A stretch of DNA of 18,308 nucleotides from an uncultured Campylobacter sp. (GCF_937981295.1 NZ_CALJPC010000052.1:1-18308), one strand, 5' to 3'. Shown: positions 7,022 to 14,727, numbered from the stretch's first letter. The notes: generated from the letters alone by a model not told the origin. Program-made: numbers and translations.

Positions 7022-8501
7022 TAGTTTGAGCAAAAAGAAGCTCTCGTTTGAGCCCATTAGCGAGGGGTTGGCGCGCATTTACGCCTGCGGCCCGACAGTT
7101 TATGACGACGCGCATTTGGGGCACGCAAAAAGCGCCGTGAGCTTCGATCTGCTGCGCCGCGTACTGCAAGCGGAGGGCTATGAGGTTAAATTTGCGCGAA
7201 ATTTCACCGACATCGACGATAAAATTTTAAAAAAGATGGCGGAAACCGGCAAGAGTCTGGGGGAGATCACGGAGTTTTATACCCGCAGATATTTGCAGGA
7301 TATGAGCGCGCTAAACGTCGCGGACGCGAGCATTTCGCCCAAAGCGACCGAGAATATCGCCGCGATCTGCGAGCTCATATCCTCGCTTCTTCAAAAAGGC
7401 TTTGCCTACGAGATCGCGGGTGACGGCATCTACTTCGACACGCGCAAGGACGGGGATTATCTAAGCCTTAGCGGCAAAAAAGAGGGCGCCAGCAAAAACA
7501 TCGCCCGCGTCGCCTCAAACGATGCTAAGCACGACGAGAAGGACTTCGTGCTGTGGAAATTTGACGAGAATTGGTTTAATAGCCCGTTTGGCAAAGGGCG
7601 CCCGGGCTGGCACAGCGAGTGCGTCGCGATGATTTTAGCACACCTTGATAGCGGAGACGCTAAATTTTGCATCGACATTCACGCAGGCGGCGCCGATCTG
7701 CTCTTCCCGCATCACGAAAACGAAGCTGCGCAGTGCCGCTGCGCCCGCCATAGAGCGCTAAGCAAATACTGGCTTCACAACGGCTTCGTGCAGGTAAATA
7801 ACGAAAAGATGAGCAAGAGCCTAGGCAACTCCTTTTTTGTAGGAGACGCCCTAAAAATCGCTCCAGGCGAGGCGCTGAGATTTTATCTCTTAAGCTCGCA
7901 TTACAGGGCAAATTTTAATTATTCGGTGACCGATCTGCTTGCGAGCAAAAAGAGGCTCGATAAAATTTACCGCCTTAAAAAGCGCGTCCGTGACGTTTTA
8001 GCTCCCGCTACGGGGCAAAATTTAGCTTCGAACGGATCTCAAAATTTAAGCCTGGGCGCGGCGCCGAATTCCAAACCTAAAAATTCCACGCCTAAGCTGC
8101 CTGCTGCGGAGGCTAAATTTAGATCGGAGATGATGGAGTTTTTAAGCGATGATCTCAACACCTCAGGCGCACTTGCGGTGCTTGATAGCTTCGTAGCAAG
8201 CGCGAACGAAGCGCTCGATCGCGCACCCAAAGACAAGGCGCTAAAGGCTCGAATCGCTGCGAATTTGGAGTTTGCGAAGCAGACGCTCGGAATTTTATAT
8301 GAGGATGAGACTGAATACTTTCGCTTCGGCGTGAGCGAGCAGCAAAGGGCGCAGATCGAGGAGCTGATAAAACAGCGCGCGCAGGCGAAGGCGGAAAAGG
8401 ACTTTGCGAGCGCGGATGCCATCAGAGCGCACCTTGCTGATATGAAGATCGAAGTGATGGATACGCCTAGCGGCACCGTTTGGGAGGTCGCAGCGGAGTA
8501 G
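7008..8501 (+). CDS. cysS: Cysteinyl-tRNA synthetase
   Basis: This class I synthetase attaches cysteine to tRNA-Cys. The 497-residue protein shows CGPTVYD with zinc-ligand Cys27, the HIGH-type motif HLGH (36-39), GWHSEC and HHENEAAQ carrying further zinc ligands, and KMSKS at 267-271. The C-terminal end has the usual DFASADAIR and SGTVWE segments. Residues about 332-366 are a low-complexity linker rich in N, S, K, P and A between the catalytic core and the helical domain. Its DNA carries AAATTT or AATTC hexamers at roughly 24-base spacing (8018, 8042, 8066, 8081, 8115). AAAAGG precedes the ATG by eight bases, inside the end of murJ. A perfect inverted repeat follows the stop codon directly. 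Confidence 0.97.
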   Translation: MVIYDSLSKKKLSFEPISEGLARIYACGPTVYDDAHLGHAKSAVSFDLLRRVLQAEGYEVKFARNFTDIDDKILKKMAETGKSLGEITEFYTRRYLQDMSALNVADASISPKATENIAAICELISSLLQKGFAYEIAGDGIYFDTRKDGDYLSLSGKKEGASKNIARVASNDAKHDEKDFVLWKFDENWFNSPFGKGRPGWHSECVAMILAHLDSGDAKFCIDIHAGGADLLFPHHENEAAQCRCARHRALSKYWLHNGFVQVNNEKMSKSLGNSFFVGDALKIAPGEALRFYLLSSHYRANFNYSVTDLLASKKRLDKIYRLKKRVRDVLAPATGQNLASNGSQNLSLGAAPNSKPKNSTPKLPAAEAKFRSEMMEFLSDDLNTSGALAVLDSFVASANEALDRAPKDKALKARIAANLEFAKQTLGILYEDETEYFRFGVSEQQRAQIEELIKQRAQAKAEKDFASADAIRAHLADMKIEVMDTPSGTVWEVAAE

Positions 8502-8531
8502 AACGTAAAATTTAGCGTAAAATTTTACGTT
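8502..8531 (+). terminator. Perfect 12-bp inverted repeat right after cysS
   Basis: Bases 8502-8513 (AACGTAAAATTT) and 8520-8531 are exact reverse complements around a six-base loop, beginning at the base after the cysS stop. The stem is AT-rich and no long T-run follows, so termination strength is uncertain. It is the same sequence family as the hairpin behind ddl (43-76). Confidence 0.5.
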
Positions 8532-8574
8532 AAATTTTACGATTTTTACGATATGAAGCGTAAATCCGAACGCT

Positions 8575-9165
8575 AATCCGCGCGTAAATTTCAGTGCGAT
8601 TTTTATCTGCAGTATTGTGATACAGCGGCGTGATTTTATTTAGTGATACGGTGCCAGAGCGATGTGTGGCGTGACACGGCGACAGAAGCGCAAGGTGGAT
8701 CGCTATTTTCATTCGTCGGCGCAGCTGATACGGCGGCGCGATATAGCGCGGTACAGCGGTAGCACTACGGATCGTCTGTGCGTAAATTTCAGTGCGATTT
8801 TATGGCAACTGGCAATACAGAGTTGTGCCGCAGCGCAGTGAAAGTAACACTGCGGCAGCCTGTGCGTAAATTTTAACGCGACTAGGTATAGTGGAATGCG
8901 CTGCCGCGACGCACAAATTTCGGCGCGATTTTTATTCGGCGATATTCGTGGGTGCACACAGCAACGAAAGTCACGATTTTATTCGGTAATGTTGCTGATA
9001 TAGTGGCGAATGCGCAAGGCAGGTCGCGATTTTATAGTTAGTGCGGTGGTGCAAAAGAGCAATGCAGCGCTTGTGCGTAAATTTAGCGTGATTTTTTTTG
9101 AAGGCGCGGTAGCATGAAAGCGCAATGCGGCGCGCCGTTGTGAAGTTGCGATACACGCGATGTAT
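8575..9165. repeat. Degenerate interspersed repeat family between cysS and msbA
   Basis: Two short motifs recur with changes. The first is GTGCGTAAATTTCAGTGCGA followed by TTTTAT, seen near 8581, 8778, 8862, 8909 and 9072. Its second half alone also appears near 8629, 8700, 8972 and 9024. The other is of the form GATACAGCGGCG or GATATAGTGG, often followed by ATGCGC, near 8619, 8727, 8750, 8887 and 8997. Several successive copies are 47-63 bases apart, others 80-100. A hairpin with a 7-bp stem (8834-8840 with 8848-8854) lies between two copies. Minus-strand reading frames here are short, in different frames and full of H, R and C; their shared peptide strings come from the DNA repeat. I see no gene. 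Confidence 0.65.
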
Positions 9166-9202
9166 AACGGCACTTTGTAGCGCTTTATGGCGCCTCAAAG
9201 CA

Positions 9203-9362
9203 TTTGCCGCTTAAAATGGGCGTACGAAAGCGCCAAGAAATCGCGATGAATAAAAGCTCGCTCGCTTTAAACGCTTAACGCTTTAAAAGCGGCAAACAAA
9301 AAAGCTAAATCTCGGCATCGTTCGCGCGGCAGCGTATGTGGGCGGATAGATTTAGCGAGCTT
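9203..9362. repeat. Nested inverted repeats, possible structured RNA
   Basis: Three exact inverted repeats lie in this non-coding stretch: 9203-9212 with 9287-9296 (TTTGCCGCTT, 10 bp), 9254-9262 with 9354-9362 (AAGCTCGCT, 9 bp), and 9304-9312 with 9348-9356 (GCTAAATCT, 9 bp). The second and third share bases in their right arms, so they would compete, as switching structures do. There is no open frame of substance and no recognised RNA family (no 4.5S, tmRNA or tRNA features). The orientation is unknown, and chance pairing in a repeat-rich region is a real alternative. Confidence 0.3.
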
Positions 9363-9418
9363 GCGAAGCGCAAATTAGTCCCGCGCCGCTCCATAAATTT
9401 TGTGCTGCCTCGTGGCCG

Positions 9419-9531
9419 AAATTCTAAAATTTAAGGAATTTTGGAATTATAAATTTTAAAATTTCAAGAATTTTGGGATTTCATAAATTTTGGAATTTCA
9501 GGAATTTTGGGATTTTAAATTTTAAAAATTT
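9419..9531. repeat. Phased AT repeats upstream of msbA
   Basis: The segment GAATTTTGG with AT-rich flanks recurs at 9436, 9468 and 9502, giving three diverged tandem units of 32-34 bases. A similar half unit lies at 9485-9497. About eleven RAATTY hexamers fall within 113 bases. The period of about three helical turns would place A-tracts on one face and could bend the DNA before msbA. A TATAAA at 9448-9453 is a possible -10 box, with weak support. Confidence 0.6.
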
Positions 9532-9549
9532 TATAAAAAAGGATTGTAT

Positions 9550-11271
9550 TTGAACGGTTTTAAAACTTTACTATCGCGCTTTAAGCCCTATTTTAGGGAT
9601 TACAAGCCGCAGTTTGCATTGGCGATTTTGGGTATGGTGATGACGAGCGTGGCGACTGCTGCGAGCGCGAAGCTGGTCGAGCCCGTTTTAAATAAAATTT
9701 TCGTCGAAAAAAACGAGCCGTATCTCTATACGCTTCCGATTGCGATCATCGTGGTTTTCGCGATGAAAAGCGGCGGCGCGTTTATGCAAAACTACTTCAC
9801 CGCCTTCATCGGTCAAGACACGGTGCGCCGCTTCCGCGATAGGCTCGTCGCAAGCCTCGTGCGGCTAGACGTGGATTTTTTCAACCGCTTCCGCACGGGC
9901 GAGCTCATCAGCCGCACGATCAACGACATAGAGCGTATCCGCGTCGTGGTTTCGAATATGATCCCCGATTTTTTCACGCAAATCATTACGATTTTGGGGC
10001 TTTTGGGCGTCGTGATCTATCAGAGCCCAAAGCTTTCGTTTTTCGCGCTCGTGGTCTTTCCGTGCGCGATATATCCGCTCTCGCGCCTTGCAAAGCGGAT
10101 GAAAAAAATTTCGCGCGAGTCTCAAGAGAAAACCTCCGATATCTCCTCGGCGCTCAGTCAAATTTACTCCAACATCGAAATTGTCAAGGCAAGTAACGCC
10201 GAGAGCTTTGAAGTGGAGAAATTTAACGCCGAAAACAAGAAATTTTTCGGTCTAAATTTAAAGGCGGTCGTAACGACGTGCCTGGTAAGCCCGATAATGG
10301 AGATGCTAGGTGCCGTGGGCATCGCCGTGGTGATCATCGTCGGAGGGCAGGAGGTCATCGCGGGCCAGATGAGCATCGGCAGCTTTTTCAGCTTCCTTAC
10401 GGCGCTTTTTATGGTCTACACCCCGATAAAAAAGGTCTCATCGCTCTACAACAACATGCAAGACGCCATCGCAGCAAGCGAGCGGACGTTTGAGCTCATA
10501 GATTTGGAGCCTACGATCGTAGGAGGCGGAAAGCAGATGGGCGAAATCGGCTCGGTGAGCTTTTGCGACGTATCGCTAAACTACGGCGACAAGGCGGCGC
10601 TAAAAGACATAAGTTTCAGCGTCAAAAAGGGCGAAATTTTAGCGCTCGTCGGAAACAGCGGCGGCGGCAAAAGCTCGGTCGTGAACCTACTGATGCGCTT
10701 TTACGACGCAAGCAGCGGTAAAATTTTATTCAACGGCAACGACGAGATCGGCGAGTTTAGCATCCCTAGCCTGCGCGAAAATATCGGCCTCGTAAGCCAG
10801 CGCGTCTATATTTTCAACGACACGATCGCGCAAAACGTAAGCTACGGCGCGGAATTTAACGAGCAGTGCGTCATAGAGGCGCTGAAGCTCGCCAACGCCT
10901 ATGAGTTCGTAAGCTCGATGAAGGATGGAATTTACACCGTGCTTAGCGAGTTCGGCGCAAATCTTAGCGGCGGGCAGCGCCAGCGTATCGCCATCGCGCG
11001 CGCGCTGTATAAGGACCCGCAAATTTTAATATTCGACGAGGCGACTTCGGCGCTAGATAACGCAAGCGAAAAGGAGATCTCAAACGTCATCGAAAAGATC
11101 AAGCAAAGCAAAATCGTCTTTGTAATCGCTCACCGCCTATCCACGATCGAGCGCGCCGATAATATCGCCGTGATGAAAAACGGTCGCATCCTCGCCATCG
11201 GCACCGACGCGAAGCTAACGGGCGAATGCGAGGAGTATCGCAGCCTAAAGGGGATTATGCAAAACGGCTAA
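9550..11271 (+). CDS. msbA: Lipid A export ABC transporter (MsbA-type flippase)
   Basis: This half-transporter works as a homodimer in the inner membrane to flip lipid A-core for outer membrane assembly. The 573-residue protein has a six-helix membrane domain (about 15-310), including the FFNRFRTGELISRT coupling segment. The nucleotide-binding domain carries Walker A GNSGGGKS (368-375), the signature LSGGQRQR (from 472), Walker B ILIFDEATSALD (Asp496, Glu497) and the switch histidine in IAHRLST. I prefer the TTG at 9550: AAGGA lies six bases upstream of it, whereas an in-frame TTG at 9544 would sit directly against AAGGA. Over a kilobase of non-coding DNA separates it from cysS, which it is near in other Campylobacter as I recall. 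A generic multidrug exporter is possible but less likely given the neighbours. Confidence 0.88.
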   Translation: MNGFKTLLSRFKPYFRDYKPQFALAILGMVMTSVATAASAKLVEPVLNKIFVEKNEPYLYTLPIAIIVVFAMKSGGAFMQNYFTAFIGQDTVRRFRDRLVASLVRLDVDFFNRFRTGELISRTINDIERIRVVVSNMIPDFFTQIITILGLLGVVIYQSPKLSFFALVVFPCAIYPLSRLAKRMKKISRESQEKTSDISSALSQIYSNIEIVKASNAESFEVEKFNAENKKFFGLNLKAVVTTCLVSPIMEMLGAVGIAVVIIVGGQEVIAGQMSIGSFFSFLTALFMVYTPIKKVSSLYNNMQDAIAASERTFELIDLEPTIVGGGKQMGEIGSVSFCDVSLNYGDKAALKDISFSVKKGEILALVGNSGGGKSSVVNLLMRFYDASSGKILFNGNDEIGEFSIPSLRENIGLVSQRVYIFNDTIAQNVSYGAEFNEQCVIEALKLANAYEFVSSMKDGIYTVLSEFGANLSGGQRQRIAIARALYKDPQILIFDEATSALDNASEKEISNVIEKIKQSKIVFVIAHRLSTIERADNIAVMKNGRILAIGTDAKLTGECEEYRSLKGIMQNG

Positions 11272-11426
11272 ATTTTAAATTCCGTGCCTTTTGCGCCCCG
11301 GTTTTGCTCTATGAAATTTTGAATTTCTAGCTTTGAAGTAAGTCGCATAAATTTATCCGCAAAGATTGAAATTTTATTTTGAAATTTAGCCGCGCGGATC
11401 GCCGCTTCGACCGCAGGACTTTTCAA
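11268..11426 (-). CDS. Possible small ORF or gene remnant in the msbA downstream gap
   Basis: On the minus strand an open frame of 64 codons ends at 11268, overlapping the msbA stop. From a TTG at 11426 it would encode 52 residues, beginning MKSPAVEAAIRAAKF and ending GAKGTEFKI. The middle reads as a plausible amphipathic helix with balanced charges, unlike the H- and R-rich frames seen in other gaps here. The binding site is weak and I know no family for it. It could be the decayed 3' end of a lost gene. The rest of the 325-base gap (11272-11596) holds AAATTT elements and a palindrome at 11560-11579. Confidence 0.25.
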   Translation of the reverse strand: MKSPAVEAAIRAAKFQNKISIFADKFMRLTSKLEIQNFIEQNRGAKGTEFKI

Positions 11427-11559
11427 TAAAACTCGACTCTTTGGTGCGACGAGGCACGACTGCTAGAGCTTTAACGTTTGGATAAAATTTATCTTAAAAT
11501 TTTAGCGCTTCATTGCAGGCTGCCTCTAAATTTAAAGGCTCGCGCCGTTTTAAAACCGC

Positions 11560-11579
11560 TGCGGTAAAATTTTATCGCA
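11560..11579. terminator. 20-base near-perfect palindrome between msbA and the lipoprotein gene
   Basis: TGCGGTAAAATTTTATCGCA is self-complementary except for one G-T pair. It lies in the gap between two convergent genes (msbA and the 11597 lipoprotein), 18 bases from the lipoprotein stop. As a continuous palindrome with an AAAATTTT centre it would form a poor RNA hairpin loop, so a DNA-binding or methylation site is as likely as a bidirectional terminator. Confidence 0.35.
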
Positions 11580-11596
11580 CGCTGGGCTTTTCGGCG

Positions 11597-12190
11597 CTAC
11601 CTGCACTTGATCTTAGGCATCTGCGGTAAAATTTTAGCTTTATTTTCCTTTATAAATTTTCGCATCTTTTTAAAATCTCTATCCGAATCAAAATTTTTCG
11701 CGTATTGCACAAGTATAAGTCCGCAGCTTTGCATATCTGCAACCATTAGATCGACTTCATATTTATTGAAATTAGGATCTCCGGGGGCGGGCGGATTGAG
11801 GAGTACTATTATAGCTTGCGTATGGTTGGTCTTTAAAATGCCGAAGGAGCGTCGATCCTCTTGTTTTTTTCCCGCATTGGCCTCTTCGATCGCTTGATAT
11901 ATCCCATACGCATACTCATCGATATTTTTTACGTCGTTGAAATACGATATAGATACGAGCTTACTCCAGCCAAATCCTTCCTCGCCGTTTAAAAAATAAT
12001 ATGCCGCCGCAAGATTTTTATACTTTCTGGTAAAAGTTTCTCCATCTATCTTAATGCTATACGGTAACTCTATCGCGCTATATGCTTCCTTTACCTTGGG
12101 ATCCTCCAATATATATACCTTGCCTCGAAACGCCGCGCATCCGCCAAATATCGCCGCCAGTAAAAATGCGGTTAAAATTTTTAATCCCAT
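11597..12190 (-). CDS. Lipoprotein of unknown function
   Basis: The 197-residue protein starts with a lipoprotein signal: a short N-terminus with one lysine, a hydrophobic core, then FGGC with the lipidated cysteine at residue 18. The mature part is mixed alpha/beta, with segments such as IELPYSIKIDGETFTRKY, a helical YAYGIYQAIEEANAG, a strand QAIIVLLN and a basic C-terminal helix (FKKMRKFIKENKAKIL). I do not recognise a family. AAGGAGCGGGT precedes the ATG at good spacing. It stands alone on its strand between msbA (convergent) and an MFS gene (divergent), so it is probably monocistronic. Export and membrane attachment are well supported; any role in surface chemistry or lipid transport would be a guess. 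Confidence 0.75.
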   Translation of the reverse strand: MGLKILTAFLLAAIFGGCAAFRGKVYILEDPKVKEAYSAIELPYSIKIDGETFTRKYKNLAAAYYFLNGEEGFGWSKLVSISYFNDVKNIDEYAYGIYQAIEEANAGKKQEDRRSFGILKTNHTQAIIVLLNPPAPGDPNFNKYEVDLMVADMQSCGLILVQYAKNFDSDRDFKKMRKFIKENKAKILPQMPKIKCR

Positions 12191-12255
12191 ACCCGCTCCT
12201 TCAAAATTTTTTCAAATATTTTGCCACAAAAACCGAGCTTTAATCAATAAAAGGC

Positions 12256-12261
12256 TACAAT
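12256..12261 (+). promoter_or_regulatory. Candidate -10 box of the first MFS gene
   Basis: TACAAT lies 30 bases before the TTG start in the 101-base divergent gap between the lipoprotein and the MFS gene. It matches the Campylobacter -10 consensus in all but one position. No clear -35 is seen. AAGGGA (12280-12285) follows as the ribosome binding site. Confidence 0.4.
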
Positions 12262-12291
12262 AACGCCAAATTTAATTCCAAGGGAAAGTCA

Positions 12292-13443
12292 TTGTTTGAA
12301 TCCATGCGCGCGGCACGCTCGCTAAGCCCCCTATTTCTGGGGATTTTCTTTATGTTTATCGGCGACGCGCTAGTCATCGCAAGCGCGGGCATCATGCTAA
12401 AAGAATCCGGCCACAGCGAGCTTGAGATCGGAGCGATTTCGGCGTTTTTCTTTTTAGGGGCGATATTTAGCGGCTTTTTTGTGCCTTCGATAATCGGCGC
12501 GCTCTCGTACGTGCGGGCATACGCGGTCTTTACGGCGCTTTTCGGCATCGCGGCGATGCTGCACGATCTAGGCTCAAACCTCGTGTATTGGGCGATTTTG
12601 CGCTTTATTTTGGGCTTTTGCTACTACGCGCTTTTGATGATAATCGAAAGCTGGATAAACTCAAAGATCACAAACTCCATCCGCTCCCGCGTGCTGGCGA
12701 TCTACGAAGCGGTTTTTTACGGCGCGTTTGCGATAGGAGTTATAATTTTGGCGCTAAATTTCGGAACGATGAAGGTCTTCGTGCTAAGCGCATTTTTCAT
12801 CATCCTAGCACTACTGCCGGTAAATTTAATCCGCTTCAACCCTCCCAGAGTTCCCGCTCGCATGCGCATCTCGATGCCGCAAATTTCGATCGTGCCGCCG
12901 CTTGCGTTTGCAACGGTAGTTTGCGCGGGCATTTTGATTAACGGCTTTTTTTCGATGGCGAGCGTTTTCGTGCTAAGCGCAGGGCTTGGAGTGGGCTCGG
13001 TGGGCGCATTTATGGGATCGGCGATGGCAGGAGGCTTCTTAGCGCAGCTCGTCTGTGGCACTATTTCAGATAAGTTTGGTCGCAAACGCGCCATAATGAT
13101 AGTTTGCGTCGTGGGTCTTACTTCCTGCGCGGCGCTGTTTTTTGCTAAGAGCTTCATCCTAACGTGCGCACTTGCGTTGATGTTAGGATTTGGCGCCTTT
13201 CCTTTGTATTCGCTCGCCATCGCGCGCGCAAACGACTCCATCACCGGCGAGGGCGCATCTCGCGTGCAAATTTCAGCGGCGATGCTTTTTATCTATTCGA
13301 GCGCGTCGCTCTGCTCGCCTTTGATAATCGGCGCGATGATGAAATTTTTGGGTGCAAACGGCTTTATCTGGGTGTTTCTTGCGGCGATGAGCTTTTTATT
13401 TATATTTGCTATCTTTCGCCCCGAGATCGCGCCGAAAAGATAG
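12292..13443 (+). CDS. MFS transporter, YcaD-like
   Basis: The 383-residue protein has about twelve hydrophobic segments and the major facilitator layout. Between helices 4 and 6 it has the pattern ESWINSKITNSIRSRVLAIYEA, which matches the ESW/EGW-N-x-R-G-x-x-x-x-Y region of the YcaD-like group. The loop between helices 8 and 9 has the conserved GTISDKFGRKRAI (family motif A form). The substrate of this group is unknown. I kept the TTG at 12292 because AAGGGA lies six bases before it; the ATG four codons later would be too far from that site. It converges with the second MFS gene with only ten bases between the stop codons, so the transcripts probably overlap. Confidence 0.82.
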   Translation: MFESMRAARSLSPLFLGIFFMFIGDALVIASAGIMLKESGHSELEIGAISAFFFLGAIFSGFFVPSIIGALSYVRAYAVFTALFGIAAMLHDLGSNLVYWAILRFILGFCYYALLMIIESWINSKITNSIRSRVLAIYEAVFYGAFAIGVIILALNFGTMKVFVLSAFFIILALLPVNLIRFNPPRVPARMRISMPQISIVPPLAFATVVCAGILINGFFSMASVFVLSAGLGVGSVGAFMGSAMAGGFLAQLVCGTISDKFGRKRAIMIVCVVGLTSCAALFFAKSFILTCALALMLGFGAFPLYSLAIARANDSITGEGASRVQISAAMLFIYSSASLCSPLIIGAMMKFLGANGFIWVFLAAMSFLFIFAIFRPEIAPKR

Positions 13444-13453
13444 CTTTAAAATT

Positions 13454-14644
13454 TTAAATTTTTTCGTAGATCAAAAATTTATAATAAAACGCCGCGATTG
13501 CAAACATAAAGCCCATGCCGAAGGTGATTTGCGAAAGCGAAAATCCAAGCTCGAAAAAAAATCCGATCGCAGCCGAAACAAGCGTGGCGACGATGAAATA
13601 CGCCATGTCGTTATAAGCGATGACGCGCCCGAAAAACTCCCTATCGACGTGGTTTTGCAGCTGCGTAAAAGAATACGACCACACCGTCGTGATGAAAAAT
13701 CCCGCCGCGATCATGCCCGCAAACGAAAGCCAGTAGTTAAACTCCAGCACCGCCCACAGCGCGATGCCCGCAAACTGCCCCAGCAGGATCCAAAAGAAGG
13801 TGTGTTTGTTTACGATCTTGCTTAGCCATATCTGCCCGAAAAATGCAGCTGCCGAGCGCGACATATTCATAAGCCCGATGACTAGCGAGGCACTTAAAAT
13901 TTCTTTGTAGCGATATTTTGCAAGAAGCGCGATGAGATTGTCGTAGGTGGTGACGGCGACGAAGGCGTGAAGGACGATGAGATGCACCACCAAAGGATGC
14001 GAGCGCAGGTAGGAAAAGCCCTCCTTTAGCATCTTAAACACCGGCTCACGCGCGTTTCTTGCGAGGTCTTTAAAATTTAGCCGCAGCAGGATAAAAAACG
14101 AAAAAACGTATAAGCAAAAATCCAAAATAAATGCCGCTCGCACGCCGAAATAGTGGATAAAAATACCCGCACTCGCCATGCCGAAAGTATATGTGATCGT
14201 CCAGATAATGCCCGTCATCTCGTTAGCAAGCTTGAGATAGGGGCGGCTTAGAAATTTCGGCAGCGTGGAGGATTCGGTCTGAAAAAACAGCGTGCCTGCG
14301 ACGCTTCGCACGACCACAATCAGAAGCAGCAGCCACAGATAATCCAAACTATCAATAAAAATCAGCACGAAAATACTGATCATTTCGGTTATAAACATCG
14401 CTGTCATCAGCGGCTTTGGTTGAAATTTATCCACAATGATGCCGTTGATGGGTGCTAAAAAAACGTTCGGCACGAACGAAACGACGCCCACCGCCGTGAT
14501 CGCCCACACCGGCGCGCCAAGTTCAATCAGTAGCGTAGCGACCCCAACGACCGAAAACCACAAGCCGAACATACATATAAAACCCGCCGAAAAGAGCAGG
14601 CGGTAGTTGCGTGAATGTCGAAGCAGGACGATGTATCTGATCAT
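13454..14644 (-). CDS. MFS transporter, DHA3/EntS-like exporter group
   Basis: The 396-residue protein has about twelve membrane segments. It opens with a short basic stretch (LLRHSRNYRLLFSAGF) typical of the MFS_3 group that includes enterobactin exporter EntS and macrolide exporters. Further group features are NGIIVDKFQPKPLM after helix 2 and REFFGRVIAYNDMAY in the second half. Export of a hydrophobic compound or siderophore is possible, but nothing local shows the substrate. It is not related in sequence detail to the neighbouring MFS protein. The ATG at 14644 has only GGGA about nine bases upstream. It is transcribed away from the qmcA operon and ends ten bases from the convergent MFS gene. 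Confidence 0.8.
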   Translation of the reverse strand: MIRYIVLLRHSRNYRLLFSAGFICMFGLWFSVVGVATLLIELGAPVWAITAVGVVSFVPNVFLAPINGIIVDKFQPKPLMTAMFITEMISIFVLIFIDSLDYLWLLLLIVVVRSVAGTLFFQTESSTLPKFLSRPYLKLANEMTGIIWTITYTFGMASAGIFIHYFGVRAAFILDFCLYVFSFFILLRLNFKDLARNAREPVFKMLKEGFSYLRSHPLVVHLIVLHAFVAVTTYDNLIALLAKYRYKEILSASLVIGLMNMSRSAAAFFGQIWLSKIVNKHTFFWILLGQFAGIALWAVLEFNYWLSFAGMIAAGFFITTVWSYSFTQLQNHVDREFFGRVIAYNDMAYFIVATLVSAAIGFFFELGFSLSQITFGMGFMFAIAAFYYKFLIYEKI

Positions 14645-14685
14645 AAAATTTTATCCCGTAAATTTAATATAAAAAATCTAGCGAA

Positions 14686-14691
14686 ATTGTA
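14686..14691 (-). promoter_or_regulatory. Candidate extended -10 of the second MFS gene
   Basis: Read on the minus strand, the bases give TGATACAAT, a TACAAT box with the TGn extension. It lies about 42 bases before the ATG, inside the 118-base divergent gap with the qmcA operon. A TATATT nearer the gene is an alternative. Confidence 0.4.
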
Positions 14692-14727
14692 TCACGGCGC
14701 GCCTTAAAAGCCAAAATAAGCTAAAAA

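Noticed and set aside
8575..9165. Repeat block as a CRISPR array
   Set aside because: The copies are not identical, the intervals vary from about 34 to nearly 200 bases, the interval sequences themselves contain repeat parts, and no cas genes are present.
8530..9198. Minus-strand reading frames of 60-82 codons as genes
   Set aside because: They lie in different frames, are rich in H, R and C, lack convincing binding sites, and their shared peptide strings (such as ALKFTHR and PLY) come from the underlying DNA repeat.
9544..9549. TTG at 9544 as the msbA start
   Set aside because: AAGGA would touch the start codon; the second TTG at 9550 has the normal spacing of six.
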